From Salinarimonas sp. (GTDB lineage: Bacteria > Pseudomonadota > Alphaproteobacteria > Rhizobiales > Beijerinckiaceae): 64,000 nt of DNA. The stretch's first letter is position 1. Every line of letters begins with the position of its first letter. The notes under the pieces were generated by a model that was not told the DNA's origin, did not search any database, and saw nothing but the letters and a program-made list of their open reading frames with translations. Both the position numbers and the translations under genes were made by a program. The DNA is taken from NCBI RefSeq assembly GCF_040111675.1, contig NZ_CP157794.1:4237501-4301500 (forward strand). The letters are read 5' to 3'. Positions 33,184 through 42,385 of this stretch are shown here, piece by piece.

Positions 33184-33486
33184 GTGACCATCGTGAACGC
33201 GCAAGCTCCCCACCCGGATACGGCATCGAAATCCGAGATCATCGAGAAGTTCAAGGCGTGCCTGATCGAGCGGGCCAAGTTGCAGAGGCCGCCCGAGAGC
33301 ATGGCGCACGACGTCCCGCTCTTCGGCGACGGCCTGGGCCTCGACTCCGTCGATGCGCTGCTGATGGCGCTCATCGTCGAAACCGAGTTCGGCGTCGCCG
33401 TCACCGACGACGACATCTTCGCCTTCACCTCGCTCAACGACATCGCCGACTTCATCCTGTCGCGCAACGGCAGCGCCGCGGCCTAG
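33184..33486 (+). CDS. acyl carrier protein 2
   Basis: This is a carrier protein of about 100 residues with Ser55 in GLGLDSVDALL as the phosphopantetheine site. The start is GTG 33184; a GTG at 33193 is an alternative. It is followed by the convergent stop of the SIR2-STAND gene 30 bases away. Its pairing with the NAT-like gene suggests it carries the acyl group that the NAT transfers, separately from ACP 1 used for chain building. Confidence 0.9.
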   Translation: MTIVNAQAPHPDTASKSEIIEKFKACLIERAKLQRPPESMAHDVPLFGDGLGLDSVDALLMALIVETEFGVAVTDDDIFAFTSLNDIADFILSRNGSAAA

Positions 33487-33515
33487 CCCGATCCGTTCAC
33501 CGAGCCCCGACCTCT

Positions 33516-36500
33516 TCAGGTCCGGCCGAGCGCGGCCCGGGACAGCAAGGCCTGAGCGCGCGATGTCTCGTTGTTGTAGTGCGTGGCCTTCGCCAGTTCC
33601 AGGCTCTGGCGCGCGAGCTCGTTGGCGCCGCGCCGGTCCTGGCGCTGAAGGAGGATCTCGCCGTAGAGCGTCAAGGTGGCGTTCATCCTCAGGGTCATGA
33701 GGGTGCGCCGGCAGATCGCCAAGGCCCGGATCGCGGCGGAGCCGGCGGTGGCGGTCTCGCCCTGGCGCAGCAGGATCTCGGCACGCAGCCGCAGCGCGTC
33801 GGCCTGAATGCTCCAGATGTCCATGCGGCGGCCGTAGGCCTCGATCTCCTTCAGCCGCGCCAGCGCACGGGCGTCGTCGTGCTCCTCGTCGCCGACCGGC
33901 TTCTGGCGAAAGCGATGCGCGGTCGCGATGCGCGCGATCTCGATGTGATGGCGGACATCCTCGTGGCCGCCGGTCTCCGCGAGCGCCTGCGCCGCCCGAA
34001 GGCAGGCGTTCGCACCCTTCCGGTCGCGCGCGCCGAGGAATCGGCCGCGGTGGCCGAGAAGCAGAGCCGAGGCGCGCAGGTCGTCGGTGCGCTGCAGCTT
34101 CTCGGTGACGTCCCTGAACTGCTCCGCGAGCCCTTCGAAACGGCCGGTCACGTGCCTGAGCACGCAAAGGTAGCCCTGAGCGCTCAGATGCAGCACGCTG
34201 TCCGGCTCCGCCGCGGACGCGACGATGCGCGCGAGGCGTTGCTCTGCGGAGACGAGCTGGCCGCGCTCCAGCTGGACCAGCGCATGGTTGAAATCGATGT
34301 GATCGAAGATGGGCCCGGCCCGCGAACGGCCCTCGACTCCTTCATTGTACTCCGCCGCCTGGCGCAGGAAGCCGAGCGCCTCGGTCAGGCTGCCCTGGAC
34401 CAGGGCGATGACCCCGATCTCGTTGTAGAGCCAGACGATCTCGTCGCGGTACAGCGGCTGGATGCGATCCGTCTCCGGGTTGAATTCCAGCCGGTCGACC
34501 GGTTGGAGCGGGCTGTCGGGGTCCTCCCTCTCGTTCGCGAGCTCCCAGGCCAGGCGGATGATCCAGCGCAGCCGGACCTTGTAGGTCTCCATGTAGCCGC
34601 GGCGGGGGGCGGTCGCACCTCCCATCTCCCGGCCCGAGAACCGCGAGATGGTGGATACGGACAGGGCCGAGCGGGCCAGGGAGAGCGCGGCGCGCAGCGC
34701 CTGCGCGCGCACACCGCGCGGATTGCTGGCGAAGGGCCAGGGCTGCAGCGTGGTCTCGTCGTGGGACAGGTCGGGATATTGGCTGGTGGCGATCAGCAAT
34801 TGGCGGATGAAGCCGTAATTGTCCGGCGTCAGCTGCGCGCCGGAGGAAGGCATCGAGGTGTACAGCGTGGGCGCGAAGCCGTTGGTCGAGATCGAGTCGG
34901 CCGACGCCGTGCCCAGCATCGAGACCGCGTAGCGCTGGACGATCCTGTGCAGGGCGTAGCGATACTCCCTGGAGGCCGGCCAATCCGGCTCTTCCTCCCG
35001 CTCGTTCTCGTCGCGCGCCTTCTTCGCGAGCGCCACGAGCCGGACATGCGGCGTCAGCCGGAACACCAGGCCTCTGTAGGCGAGGGTCGTCAGAGCGCGG
35101 GCGACGACGCGGCGGCGGCTGGTCTCCAGCTCGACCCCGATCCTGTCGAAATGGTCGCGCACGCGCGGCAATCGCACGATGACGGCCGAGGACAGCGGCG
35201 CCCCGATGACGCCGAGATGCCGCAGGATGGTCTTGTGCAGCTCGATGTCGGCCTCGGCGTCGCCGACCTCGTGATAGCGCTGGTAGCAGGCCAGGACCTC
35301 CTGCAGCACGATCCCCTCGCGTCGGTCCTCACCGATGTTGCGCAGGCTGTTCGCCGTGTTCAAGAGGAAGCTCTCGGCCTCCCGCACCCCCTCCCGTGGA
35401 TCGGCCGCCCGCACGATGACGTGCTCGGCCGCCGCGAGCAGCATCGTCAGCGAGTGACGGTTGTGGATCAGGTAGCGCCGCATCTCGCGCCACGCCCTCA
35501 GCGTGTCGTCCTGCTTGTCGATGCGCGCGCGCAGCAAGGCGCCGAAATCGATTTCGTCGTCCCCGACGAAGACGACCGAAGGGAAGTGCCGGCGGAAGGC
35601 GTCGAGCAGCGCGTCGCGGACGTGGGTCTCCACCATGCGTCGTGCGTCGTCGAGCTCGTCGGAGGTGGGCACGCCCGCCGGGGGATGACGATTCTCGTCG
35701 TCCCCGGTGCTCTCCCTCTCCCAGAGTCTCTTCAGCTCCTTCTTGGCCGCGTCGCGACCTTGCGCCAGCGCATCGCCGAACCGGCCCCACAGGGTCTCGA
35801 TCTCCGCGTTCCTCGCGGCCTTGTGGGCTGGGAGCCGACTCTCCTCGACATCGTCGTAGGGCGGGTGATGCAGGTAGAGCCCCGCGGCAAGGACCGGAAA
35901 ATTGTCGATCATCAGGGTGATCGGGTTCACGCCGCGGGCGAAGTGCACGTAGTTCGTCGGCTTGCCTTTCCGTTCGTCGGCGCTCGGACCCGTGCCGCGC
36001 GCAGGGTCGTGGTCGATCTCGAGGTCGCTGTTGCGAAGCCGCTGCGCGATCTGCTCGCGGGCCCGATCGGGCATGCGCGCCCGGTCCAGCTGCCGGTTGA
36101 GGAACGGGCGGCCGGCGAGCGGCCCGGTGAAGGGCGCACCGATCTCGTGCTCCGCGGCGACGATCACCACGTCGAAAGGCTTCGATTCCAGGCCCTCGCC
36201 GAGGATGAAATCGAGAAAGGCGCCGATCTCCGCGTTCTTGGGCTTGCCCTTCTTGTAGAACAGGTCGAGCGCGCTGATCACCAGGAGGAAGCGCAGCGGC
36301 CCGCGCCTGCGGCCGCGCGAGATGTCCGAGAAGCGCTCGCTCAGCCGCCGCAGCATGGTCAGCCGCGACAGGCCGTACAGCTCGTCCTTGATCGCCTTGC
36401 CGCGCGCGTCGACCTCGGACGGGTCGGGCGCTTCCAGCGCGGCCACCGTGTCGATCAGAGCCTGGACGATCATGTCGAAGCACGAGGCGATCTCGGTGGA

Positions 36501-39500
36501 AAAGCTCAGGTTGACGAAGGCGGCGGCGTGGATGCGCGGCCCCGGGGCATCGGGGTCCGTGTCGGCGTAGTATTCGGGCCAGGCGGCCCTGCAATAGGCC
36601 GTCAGCCCGGTTGGGCTGACGAAGGCGGAGGTGAAGGTGCCCTTGCCCAGCCCGCGCTGCGCCGCCACCGTGATCAGCAGCCGGCGCGACGGATCGTCCG
36701 GCGCGACGCCGGATCGGTTGCGCCATGCCGGCGTCCCGGGAACGCCGCTCGCCGGGTCGCCCGCGCGATGCCGCCCGGCCAGCGCGCAGACGAAGGTGTC
36801 GAACGCGCGCACGCCGGTCTTCCAGTCGGGTTGCAGCTCCGCTCCGGACTCGCACATGAACGGCTCGCCGGCGGGGCGCTTGTCCGGGATGCGGGTGATC
36901 GTGCTCTCGATGAGGTGCCGGATGTGCCGGCGCGGCAGCTTCGTGCGCGATGTCGGGGCGGGAATCTCCTCGAACTTGGCCAGTCGGCGCGGCGGCGAGT
37001 GCTGCCATTTCTCCCACCAGGATCGCCACTCGCGCTCGATCCCGTCGAGCGCGGCGCACAGGGCCGCGGTGAGCATGCTGCCCCGAAGACCGTCGAGCGC
37101 GATCCGAAGGGCGGCGATCTCGCGGTGCACCGCCGTCCCGGCGAACGGGTCGTCGGACCCGGTGGCGCGTCCGAGCTGCCCGAGTCCCCGCGCGTGCACC
37201 GCGCAGGCGATGCGGATCACCTGGTCGAGGAGGCCCACGTAGAAGCCGACGTAAGGCGTCCCGTCGACCGCCGTCGCCGCGTCGTAGTGAGGCGAGCGCC
37301 GGTTCACGTCGCTGCGGCGGACAGGGGTGAAGGTGCAGATGCGCAGCTGGGCTCGTCCGTTCTCGAAGCGCGTCACGAACGCCTCGATCGCCCTTCGGCT
37401 TTCCGTGTCGTCCTCGGACTGCGTGACCTTCTCGCCGCACAGCGCCATGAAGGCGAAGGCGCGGTTCATGGGCCCGAGATCGTCGCCCAGCGTGCCGCAG
37501 GCGTCGATGAGCACGCGCATCAGGCCCTTGTCCGCGTCGTCCTGCGACGGCTCGCGGTCTTCGAGGCGCTTCAAGGCGTCCGAGAGCGTCCTGATGACCG
37601 TGGAGATGCGCGCCAGCCAGTCGATGCTCTGCAAGTCTTTCTTCGTCTTCCCGGTTGCCGGGTCGATTTCACCGAGCTCGATCTCGATCTCGCCGCCGCC
37701 GTAGAAGATCGTGTGCACCCCATAGCGCATGTACAAGGCCGCGGCGTACTGGGTTCGTCGCTCCAGCGACTCCTCGGCGGGGAGCAGCGCGATCGCATTG
37801 TAGCCGATCGTCCGATCGCGGTTCGACATGAACTGGCGCAGCGGGCGCAGAAGGTCGGATTCGCGCATGCCCAGGCCGAGGAAGATCAACGGCGTGCTGG
37901 AGAAGGCGGTGGTGATGCCCTCCGAAACCGTGTCGCTGTGCTCGTCCTCGCGCAGGTAGAGGTTCATGTAGTTGCGCTCGGTGACCACGAGCGGGTCGTC
38001 GCGGGTCGCGCGGCCGTGCAGATGGAAGACCGAGGGCTGCTCCGCCTCGCGGGCCACCGAGAAGCCCACCAGGTCGGCGGCGCGTGCACGCGTGAACGTC
38101 TGGTCGCGGAGCACGCGCCCCACGGCGTCGTTCCGGAAATCGTTCTCGTCTGGACGCGTATTGACCGTCTCGCCGCGCTCGCGCGGCGGAAAATGCCGGT
38201 AGCCGGCATCCACGAAGAAGCGCTCGATCTCGAAGTCGTAGTTCAACGTGATGAACCGCTTGATCCCCAGCCGGTCGACGACGACGGAGAGCGGATCGAA
38301 GGGCTCGGCGATGATCGAGCGACGCGACTTGAAGTCGTCCCGTTTCAAGGGATTCGCGAACAGCGCCCCCGCGGTCCCATCGCCGATACCGAGGAATCTC
38401 CTTCTCGCGTCTTCCTCATGCAGCGCCAGGAGCACGGCGACGACGAAGCGCGAGGTCGGCGTGAGGAATTGCGCCCCGTCAGGCGCGCTATCGGCGTTCG
38501 TCTTCAGCTCGTCGAGAAAGCCTTCCCAGCGGGTGTTCAGGCCGTCCTCGCTGGGCAGGTCGAGCAATGAGGACCGAGCGGCGGCCTCGGTGCTGAATCC
38601 GGACAAGCGGAACGGCGCCAGCACCTCGTAGCGCTCCGGCTTCTCGCGGATGCCCGCGATGTCGCGGCGCAGCGCCGTCTCGTCGAAGACCGCCAGCTCG
38701 CGCTCGAACTTCCAGAGCGCGCGACGCTCGCCCTTGTCGAGCGTGCCGATTTCGCGCCCCGCCAGGAAGCCCTGACGCAGGGTGATCAGCGCGTGGGCGC
38801 ATTCGTCGGCGAGCAGCAGCTTGGCCAGCGTCTCGAAGCTGAAGCCCGCTTCCGGTCGGTTGTAGGCGTCGAAATAGTCCGCCAGGGCGTGGCCGTAGGC
38901 CTGGAGAGCGTCCGCCAGCGTCGTGGGGTTCCCGGCTGGGCTCGCGGCGGCCCCGTCGCCGCGGATCAGCGTCCTCAGTTCCGGACCTCCACCCGCGAAC
39001 TCGTCCTCGACCAACGCCCGAAGGGCCGAGAGCGCATTCTCGGGCGCCGCGCTGCGATCGTCGATCCAGCTGCCCGGCCAGGCGCGCGCGTAGTCGATCT
39101 CGCTGCGGTCGCGAGCGGTATCGCGCGCCGGCATGAAGAACTGCACATGGCGTTGCAGCTCGTCCTGGAGCTGTTGGGCGATCTCGAACTTGACCGGCGA
39201 TCCCTCGCCGCCGGGAAAGTCGCCCCCGTCTTCCGCACGCTGGAAGGTCGCCGACAACTGCTCCACCTGCTTGCGCGCGTTTTCGATCTGACGGCGGCGA
39301 AAGCGCAGCCAACGCCAGACGTTGTAGCGGTCTCGCCGTTCCAGCTCCTTCCCGTCGGGGCCTGCGAAGACGCGATCGCGCAGCGCCTGGAGGCGTTCGT
39401 ATCCCGTTGCGGGTTCCCGGTCGGCGGCGACGGTGACGGGCTCGACGATCCAGACCAGCCAGTCGATGAGCTGGCAGGCGCGCTCCGACACGACCTCGAA

Positions 39501-39755
39501 GGCCTTCAGGTTCTGCGTGACGACCGCGAGCTGCTCGCGCTCCCAGCCGGGCCAGGACAGCCGGCCGTAGGCCGCCGAGGTGCCCGAGCCGACGAAGGCG
39601 GTGAGGCTGCGGGCGTTCAGCGCCTGGAACAGGATCTGCCGCGCGCGCCCCTCGATCAAGGCGATGTCCAGCGTCTCGTCGAGCTGGTTGATCATGTAGG
39701 GCCAGTAGCGCAGCTGCTCCCGGATCTGCTCGTAGTACTTGCTCTCTGTGGTCAT
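33516..39755 (-). CDS. SIR2-like/STAND NTPase/helical-repeat protein (Avs-like)
   Basis: This 2079-residue protein has a SIR2-like N-terminus. It includes the glycine-rich NAD loop TAFVGSGTSAAYGRLSW (residues 52-69), TLNYD near 503, FHLHG near 577, and LIFLGLGMRESDLLRPL near 625. A STAND-type NTPase follows, with a P-loop AAQRGLGKGT near 1033 and a hydrophobic strand FLLVISALDLF near 1157 as likely Walker B. The last 500-odd residues are helical repeats, probably TPR (LGFLRQAAEYNEGVE and similar). The SIR2-STAND-repeat order is that of Avs-type antiphage sensors, in which the SIR2 domain destroys NAD on activation. The stop converges with ACP 2, and it is 57 bases downstream of an AAA+ gene. 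The immunity role is inferred. Confidence 0.75.
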   Translation of the reverse strand: MTTESKYYEQIREQLRYWPYMINQLDETLDIALIEGRARQILFQALNARSLTAFVGSGTSAAYGRLSWPGWEREQLAVVTQNLKAFEVVSERACQLIDWLVWIVEPVTVAADREPATGYERLQALRDRVFAGPDGKELERRDRYNVWRWLRFRRRQIENARKQVEQLSATFQRAEDGGDFPGGEGSPVKFEIAQQLQDELQRHVQFFMPARDTARDRSEIDYARAWPGSWIDDRSAAPENALSALRALVEDEFAGGGPELRTLIRGDGAAASPAGNPTTLADALQAYGHALADYFDAYNRPEAGFSFETLAKLLLADECAHALITLRQGFLAGREIGTLDKGERRALWKFERELAVFDETALRRDIAGIREKPERYEVLAPFRLSGFSTEAAARSSLLDLPSEDGLNTRWEGFLDELKTNADSAPDGAQFLTPTSRFVVAVLLALHEEDARRRFLGIGDGTAGALFANPLKRDDFKSRRSIIAEPFDPLSVVVDRLGIKRFITLNYDFEIERFFVDAGYRHFPPRERGETVNTRPDENDFRNDAVGRVLRDQTFTRARAADLVGFSVAREAEQPSVFHLHGRATRDDPLVVTERNYMNLYLREDEHSDTVSEGITTAFSSTPLIFLGLGMRESDLLRPLRQFMSNRDRTIGYNAIALLPAEESLERRTQYAAALYMRYGVHTIFYGGGEIEIELGEIDPATGKTKKDLQSIDWLARISTVIRTLSDALKRLEDREPSQDDADKGLMRVLIDACGTLGDDLGPMNRAFAFMALCGEKVTQSEDDTESRRAIEAFVTRFENGRAQLRICTFTPVRRSDVNRRSPHYDAATAVDGTPYVGFYVGLLDQVIRIACAVHARGLGQLGRATGSDDPFAGTAVHREIAALRIALDGLRGSMLTAALCAALDGIEREWRSWWEKWQHSPPRRLAKFEEIPAPTSRTKLPRRHIRHLIESTITRIPDKRPAGEPFMCESGAELQPDWKTGVRAFDTFVCALAGRHRAGDPASGVPGTPAWRNRSGVAPDDPSRRLLITVAAQRGLGKGTFTSAFVSPTGLTAYCRAAWPEYYADTDPDAPGPRIHAAAFVNLSFSTEIASCFDMIVQALIDTVAALEAPDPSEVDARGKAIKDELYGLSRLTMLRRLSERFSDISRGRRRGPLRFLLVISALDLFYKKGKPKNAEIGAFLDFILGEGLESKPFDVVIVAAEHEIGAPFTGPLAGRPFLNRQLDRARMPDRAREQIAQRLRNSDLEIDHDPARGTGPSADERKGKPTNYVHFARGVNPITLMIDNFPVLAAGLYLHHPPYDDVEESRLPAHKAARNAEIETLWGRFGDALAQGRDAAKKELKRLWERESTGDDENRHPPAGVPTSDELDDARRMVETHVRDALLDAFRRHFPSVVFVGDDEIDFGALLRARIDKQDDTLRAWREMRRYLIHNRHSLTMLLAAAEHVIVRAADPREGVREAESFLLNTANSLRNIGEDRREGIVLQEVLACYQRYHEVGDAEADIELHKTILRHLGVIGAPLSSAVIVRLPRVRDHFDRIGVELETSRRRVVARALTTLAYRGLVFRLTPHVRLVALAKKARDENEREEEPDWPASREYRYALHRIVQRYAVSMLGTASADSISTNGFAPTLYTSMPSSGAQLTPDNYGFIRQLLIATSQYPDLSHDETTLQPWPFASNPRGVRAQALRAALSLARSALSVSTISRFSGREMGGATAPRRGYMETYKVRLRWIIRLAWELANEREDPDSPLQPVDRLEFNPETDRIQPLYRDEIVWLYNEIGVIALVQGSLTEALGFLRQAAEYNEGVEGRSRAGPIFDHIDFNHALVQLERGQLVSAEQRLARIVASAAEPDSVLHLSAQGYLCVLRHVTGRFEGLAEQFRDVTEKLQRTDDLRASALLLGHRGRFLGARDRKGANACLRAAQALAETGGHEDVRHHIEIARIATAHRFRQKPVGDEEHDDARALARLKEIEAYGRRMDIWSIQADALRLRAEILLRQGETATAGSAAIRALAICRRTLMTLRMNATLTLYGEILLQRQDRRGANELARQSLELAKATHYNNETSRAQALLSRAALGRT

Positions 39756-39812
39756 CGCGTGCCCCCGCGCCGCTGCCCCTCGTTCGGGGGCGCCGGCCCC
39801 CAGGGTCCCGAC

Positions 39813-41891
39813 CTACGGCCCGAAAAAGCCGTCCGCATCGTCGACATGCAGCCTGATGCGCTCGGCGTCCGGCAGGTCGGAGACCTCCAGCCGGGCCTGT
39901 CCCGCGGGTACGGCGCACATCTTCAGCACCTGCTCGATGGAGCGCGCCCCGTAGGTGAAGTGCTCCACGTCGAGGAAGCGCTGCACCACGTCTGCGGCGA
40001 CCGCCGCCCTGGCCCGCCCGTCCGTGACCACCTGCGGGAACGTCTTCTCCAGCAGGCTGCGCAGCAGGACGGCGCGGCGCAGCAGATGCGCCCCGGCGTC
40101 CTCTTCGTCGCTAAGCGGATTCGGCCCGCGAATGTCGAGCGTTGCGGAGAGCCGGGAAGCGAAGTCCGGGACCTTGAGCGTCCTGCCTTCCTCGAGCTTC
40201 GCGTCTCCGGCTTCGAGCTCGCTGCCGACGAAGTCGTCTGCCGTCCTCGCCGTTCCGCCGGCGAAGACCAGGATGGCGCGCCCCACCGGATGCACGCGGT
40301 CTCCGTCACGGAATTCCCCGTCCTGCATGGGCGCCAGGAAGCGGGCGACCAGCTGTCGGCCGTTGCTGTCGAACTCGTCGAAGAAGCACAAGGGCGTCTT
40401 GCCGCGCAGGCGCATGTCGCGCAGCACATGGAAATAGCCGGGCAGCGCCGCCGGCTCGGCTTCCGAGAGGTTGAACTCGAGCATCGGGATGCCGCGCTGT
40501 TGCGCGATCTGCTTGATGCCGAAGGATTTGCCCGATCCCGGCGGGCCGAACACCCCGATCGACAGCGGCTTCGTCGCGGAGCCGTCGGCGAGGTAGCGGT
40601 CGATCAGCCGCTGGATCGTGCGATAGCTCTCGATCTCGGCGCGATCCACCGTGGCGAACTTGCCGATGATCGCCGCGGGCAGGCTGCGCAGCCGCGGCTC
40701 CCCGTGCGTGACGATGTCGAGCGCGAGCTGGTCCGTATCGCGCTCGAGCTCGCGGATCAGGCGGAAGCCCGGCTGGATGTCGGCGAGAGCGAGCGCGACG
40801 TGGCGCAGTTCCCCCGCCCCCCCTGCCGAGGCGGCGGCCGTCTTCTCGATGTCGGGCCACTCGAGGCGTCGGGAAGCATCCTTCAGGTCGTGGATCGTGA
40901 TGTGCCCCCGCGCATAGCGCCGCACTGCGGTCAGCGCCTGCTCGAGCACGTCTCGGTCGATCCGCCAGTCGCTGTCGCGCAGCGCCGTCAAGAGGGCGCA
41001 GCTCAGCGCGTTCATCTGCCCGTAGAGGAAGCCCGGCCGCTCGTGAGCCTGGTCTCCTTCCGCGCTGGAGGGATGGAAGACGAAGTCGATGTGCGCGCCC
41101 GCTTCGGAGATCAGCGCGAGCGCCTCGACGTCGAACTGCACCAGGACCCGCGTGTAATGCTCGCGGAGCCGGCTCAGAACGCCGTTCCGGTCGTGCAGCG
41201 CCTTGGCGAGATCCTCCAGGGCCGCGTCCCAGGACAGATGGCCGCGCAGACGTTGGCCGGACGTGCGCAGGTCGTTGGCGGAGACGATGAGCAGCTTCTC
41301 CGGACCGTCGATGGCGTCGAGCGCCTCGAGGAGGGGCTCCGGGCCGTCCGCCTTCGGCAGCAAGGGGGGATGCCGCTTGTGCAGGACGATCTTCGCCGTC
41401 GGCCCGAGCGTCGCGAGCCTCCGGGCCGCCGCGGCGTCGTGCCGTGTCGAGCGGCCCGCGTCGTTGAGGAAGATCGCCTCGGCGGCCTCCAGCCTGGCGG
41501 TGACCGCATCCGCTGCGCCGGTCTCGGCGAGGGCGCCGCTGTGGCTCCGGAGGGGTGCGCCCTCGAAATAGCCGTCGAAGCTCTGCACGCGGGCATGGAC
41601 CGGTTTCTTCGACCGGTCCGGCGCGGGATCGAAAGCCTCGGGCGCCTTGCCCGGCGGCGTCAGGCAACCCAGGCTGACCAGGGAGTGCAGGCTCTCGCCG
41701 TCGACGCCCTCCACGGCCAGAAGCTCGGTCTCGAACCCGAGCCCGACGAGCGTCCGGGCGGACAGCCTCACGCCGCCGTCCTCGATCCAGATCGTGAAGG
41801 TGGGATCGGCTCCCGCCTCGCCGCCGCGCGGCGGCAGCTTCAAAAGGCACAGATCCGTCGCCGCGTCCCCCGCGACCCAAACCCTCGCCAT
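39813..41891 (-). CDS. AAA+ ATPase with unusual N-terminal domain
   Basis: This 692-residue protein has a C-terminal AAA+ module (about 440-600) with Walker A VFGPPGSGKSFG, Walker B PLCFFDEFDSNG and a sensor-like LVFAGGTART. The first 300 residues start VWVAGDAATDLCLL and contain VSANDLR followed by a HLSWD motif. These features remind me of the ribokinase/PfkB fold, but I cannot confirm it. It is the first gene of a two-gene unit with the SIR2-STAND protein. ATPases in such pairs may act as regulators or sensors. It matches no named defence component that I can recall. Confidence 0.7.
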   Translation of the reverse strand: MARVWVAGDAATDLCLLKLPPRGGEAGADPTFTIWIEDGGVRLSARTLVGLGFETELLAVEGVDGESLHSLVSLGCLTPPGKAPEAFDPAPDRSKKPVHARVQSFDGYFEGAPLRSHSGALAETGAADAVTARLEAAEAIFLNDAGRSTRHDAAAARRLATLGPTAKIVLHKRHPPLLPKADGPEPLLEALDAIDGPEKLLIVSANDLRTSGQRLRGHLSWDAALEDLAKALHDRNGVLSRLREHYTRVLVQFDVEALALISEAGAHIDFVFHPSSAEGDQAHERPGFLYGQMNALSCALLTALRDSDWRIDRDVLEQALTAVRRYARGHITIHDLKDASRRLEWPDIEKTAAASAGGAGELRHVALALADIQPGFRLIRELERDTDQLALDIVTHGEPRLRSLPAAIIGKFATVDRAEIESYRTIQRLIDRYLADGSATKPLSIGVFGPPGSGKSFGIKQIAQQRGIPMLEFNLSEAEPAALPGYFHVLRDMRLRGKTPLCFFDEFDSNGRQLVARFLAPMQDGEFRDGDRVHPVGRAILVFAGGTARTADDFVGSELEAGDAKLEEGRTLKVPDFASRLSATLDIRGPNPLSDEEDAGAHLLRRAVLLRSLLEKTFPQVVTDGRARAAVAADVVQRFLDVEHFTYGARSIEQVLKMCAVPAGQARLEVSDLPDAERIRLHVDDADGFFGP

Positions 41892-41932
41892 GCCCCCGCC
41901 TCCGCTGGTTCGTATTCGTAATTATTTTGCAC

Positions 41933-41961
41933 ATCTTACTCGAGCCATCGCCAAATGTGAA
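41933..41961 (-). promoter_or_regulatory. putative promoter of the AAA+/SIR2-STAND unit
   Basis: On the minus strand, TTCACA (41956-41961) and TAAGAT (41933-41938) are spaced by 17 bases, about 40 bases before the AAA+ start. The surrounding 41,910-41,970 is AT-rich against its neighbours. The match is by eye. Confidence 0.35.
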
Positions 41962-42082
41962 CAAGAACACATCGAGAGGTTCGTGAACGGCGGGCTTGAG
42001 GAGGCCGGACGGGCGCGGCATGCCCGTCGCGCAACGATCCGCGGCCGGCATTCGTTGACCGGAAGCAGCAGAGGAGCCGCCC

Positions 42083-42385
42083 ATGGCCCAGTCCGACATT
42101 CCCGGCCGAACCGCCGACAGCGCCCGGCGCTATGCGCAGGACGCCTACGAACGCTCGTCGCGCTACGTCCAGCGCCAACGTGAGCGCCACCCCGAGGCCG
42201 AGCGCTACATCGGCTACGGTACGGGAGCCGTCCGCCGGCCCGTGAACCAGAACCCGATCCTTTCGGTCCTGGTCGCAGGCGCGGTCGGGTACTGTCTCGC
42301 GTACCTGATCCATGGCGCCGGACGACGCGGAGGCGCGGGCGTGCCCGAATACGCCCGTTCGGAGACGCGCTACCGCTGGGATTGA
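42083..42385 (+). CDS. small protein with one membrane segment
   Basis: This 100-residue protein has an N-terminal charged helix (about 12-48, rich in Arg, Gln, Glu, Tyr) and one membrane segment near 59-80 (NPILSVLVAGAVGYCLAYLIH). The layout resembles ElaB/YqjD/DUF883-type ribosome- or membrane-associated stress proteins, which also have a helical start and a C-terminal helix. An AGAGGAG site lies about 8 bases upstream of the ATG. Function is unknown. Confidence 0.6.
   Translation: MAQSDIPGRTADSARRYAQDAYERSSRYVQRQRERHPEAERYIGYGTGAVRRPVNQNPILSVLVAGAVGYCLAYLIHGAGRRGGAGVPEYARSETRYRWD

Noticed and set aside
33258..38570. A 1770-codon open frame on the plus strand
   Set aside because: It is the antisense shadow of the SIR2-STAND gene. 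Its composition is Arg/Ala/Gln/Val-rich without domain motifs, whereas the minus frame carries clear SIR2 and P-loop motifs.
38793..41921. A 1042-codon open frame on the plus strand
   Set aside because: It spans two genes on the other strand and crosses their intergenic gap; GC-rich DNA lacks stops in this frame. The minus-strand frames have the AAA+ and SIR2 motifs.
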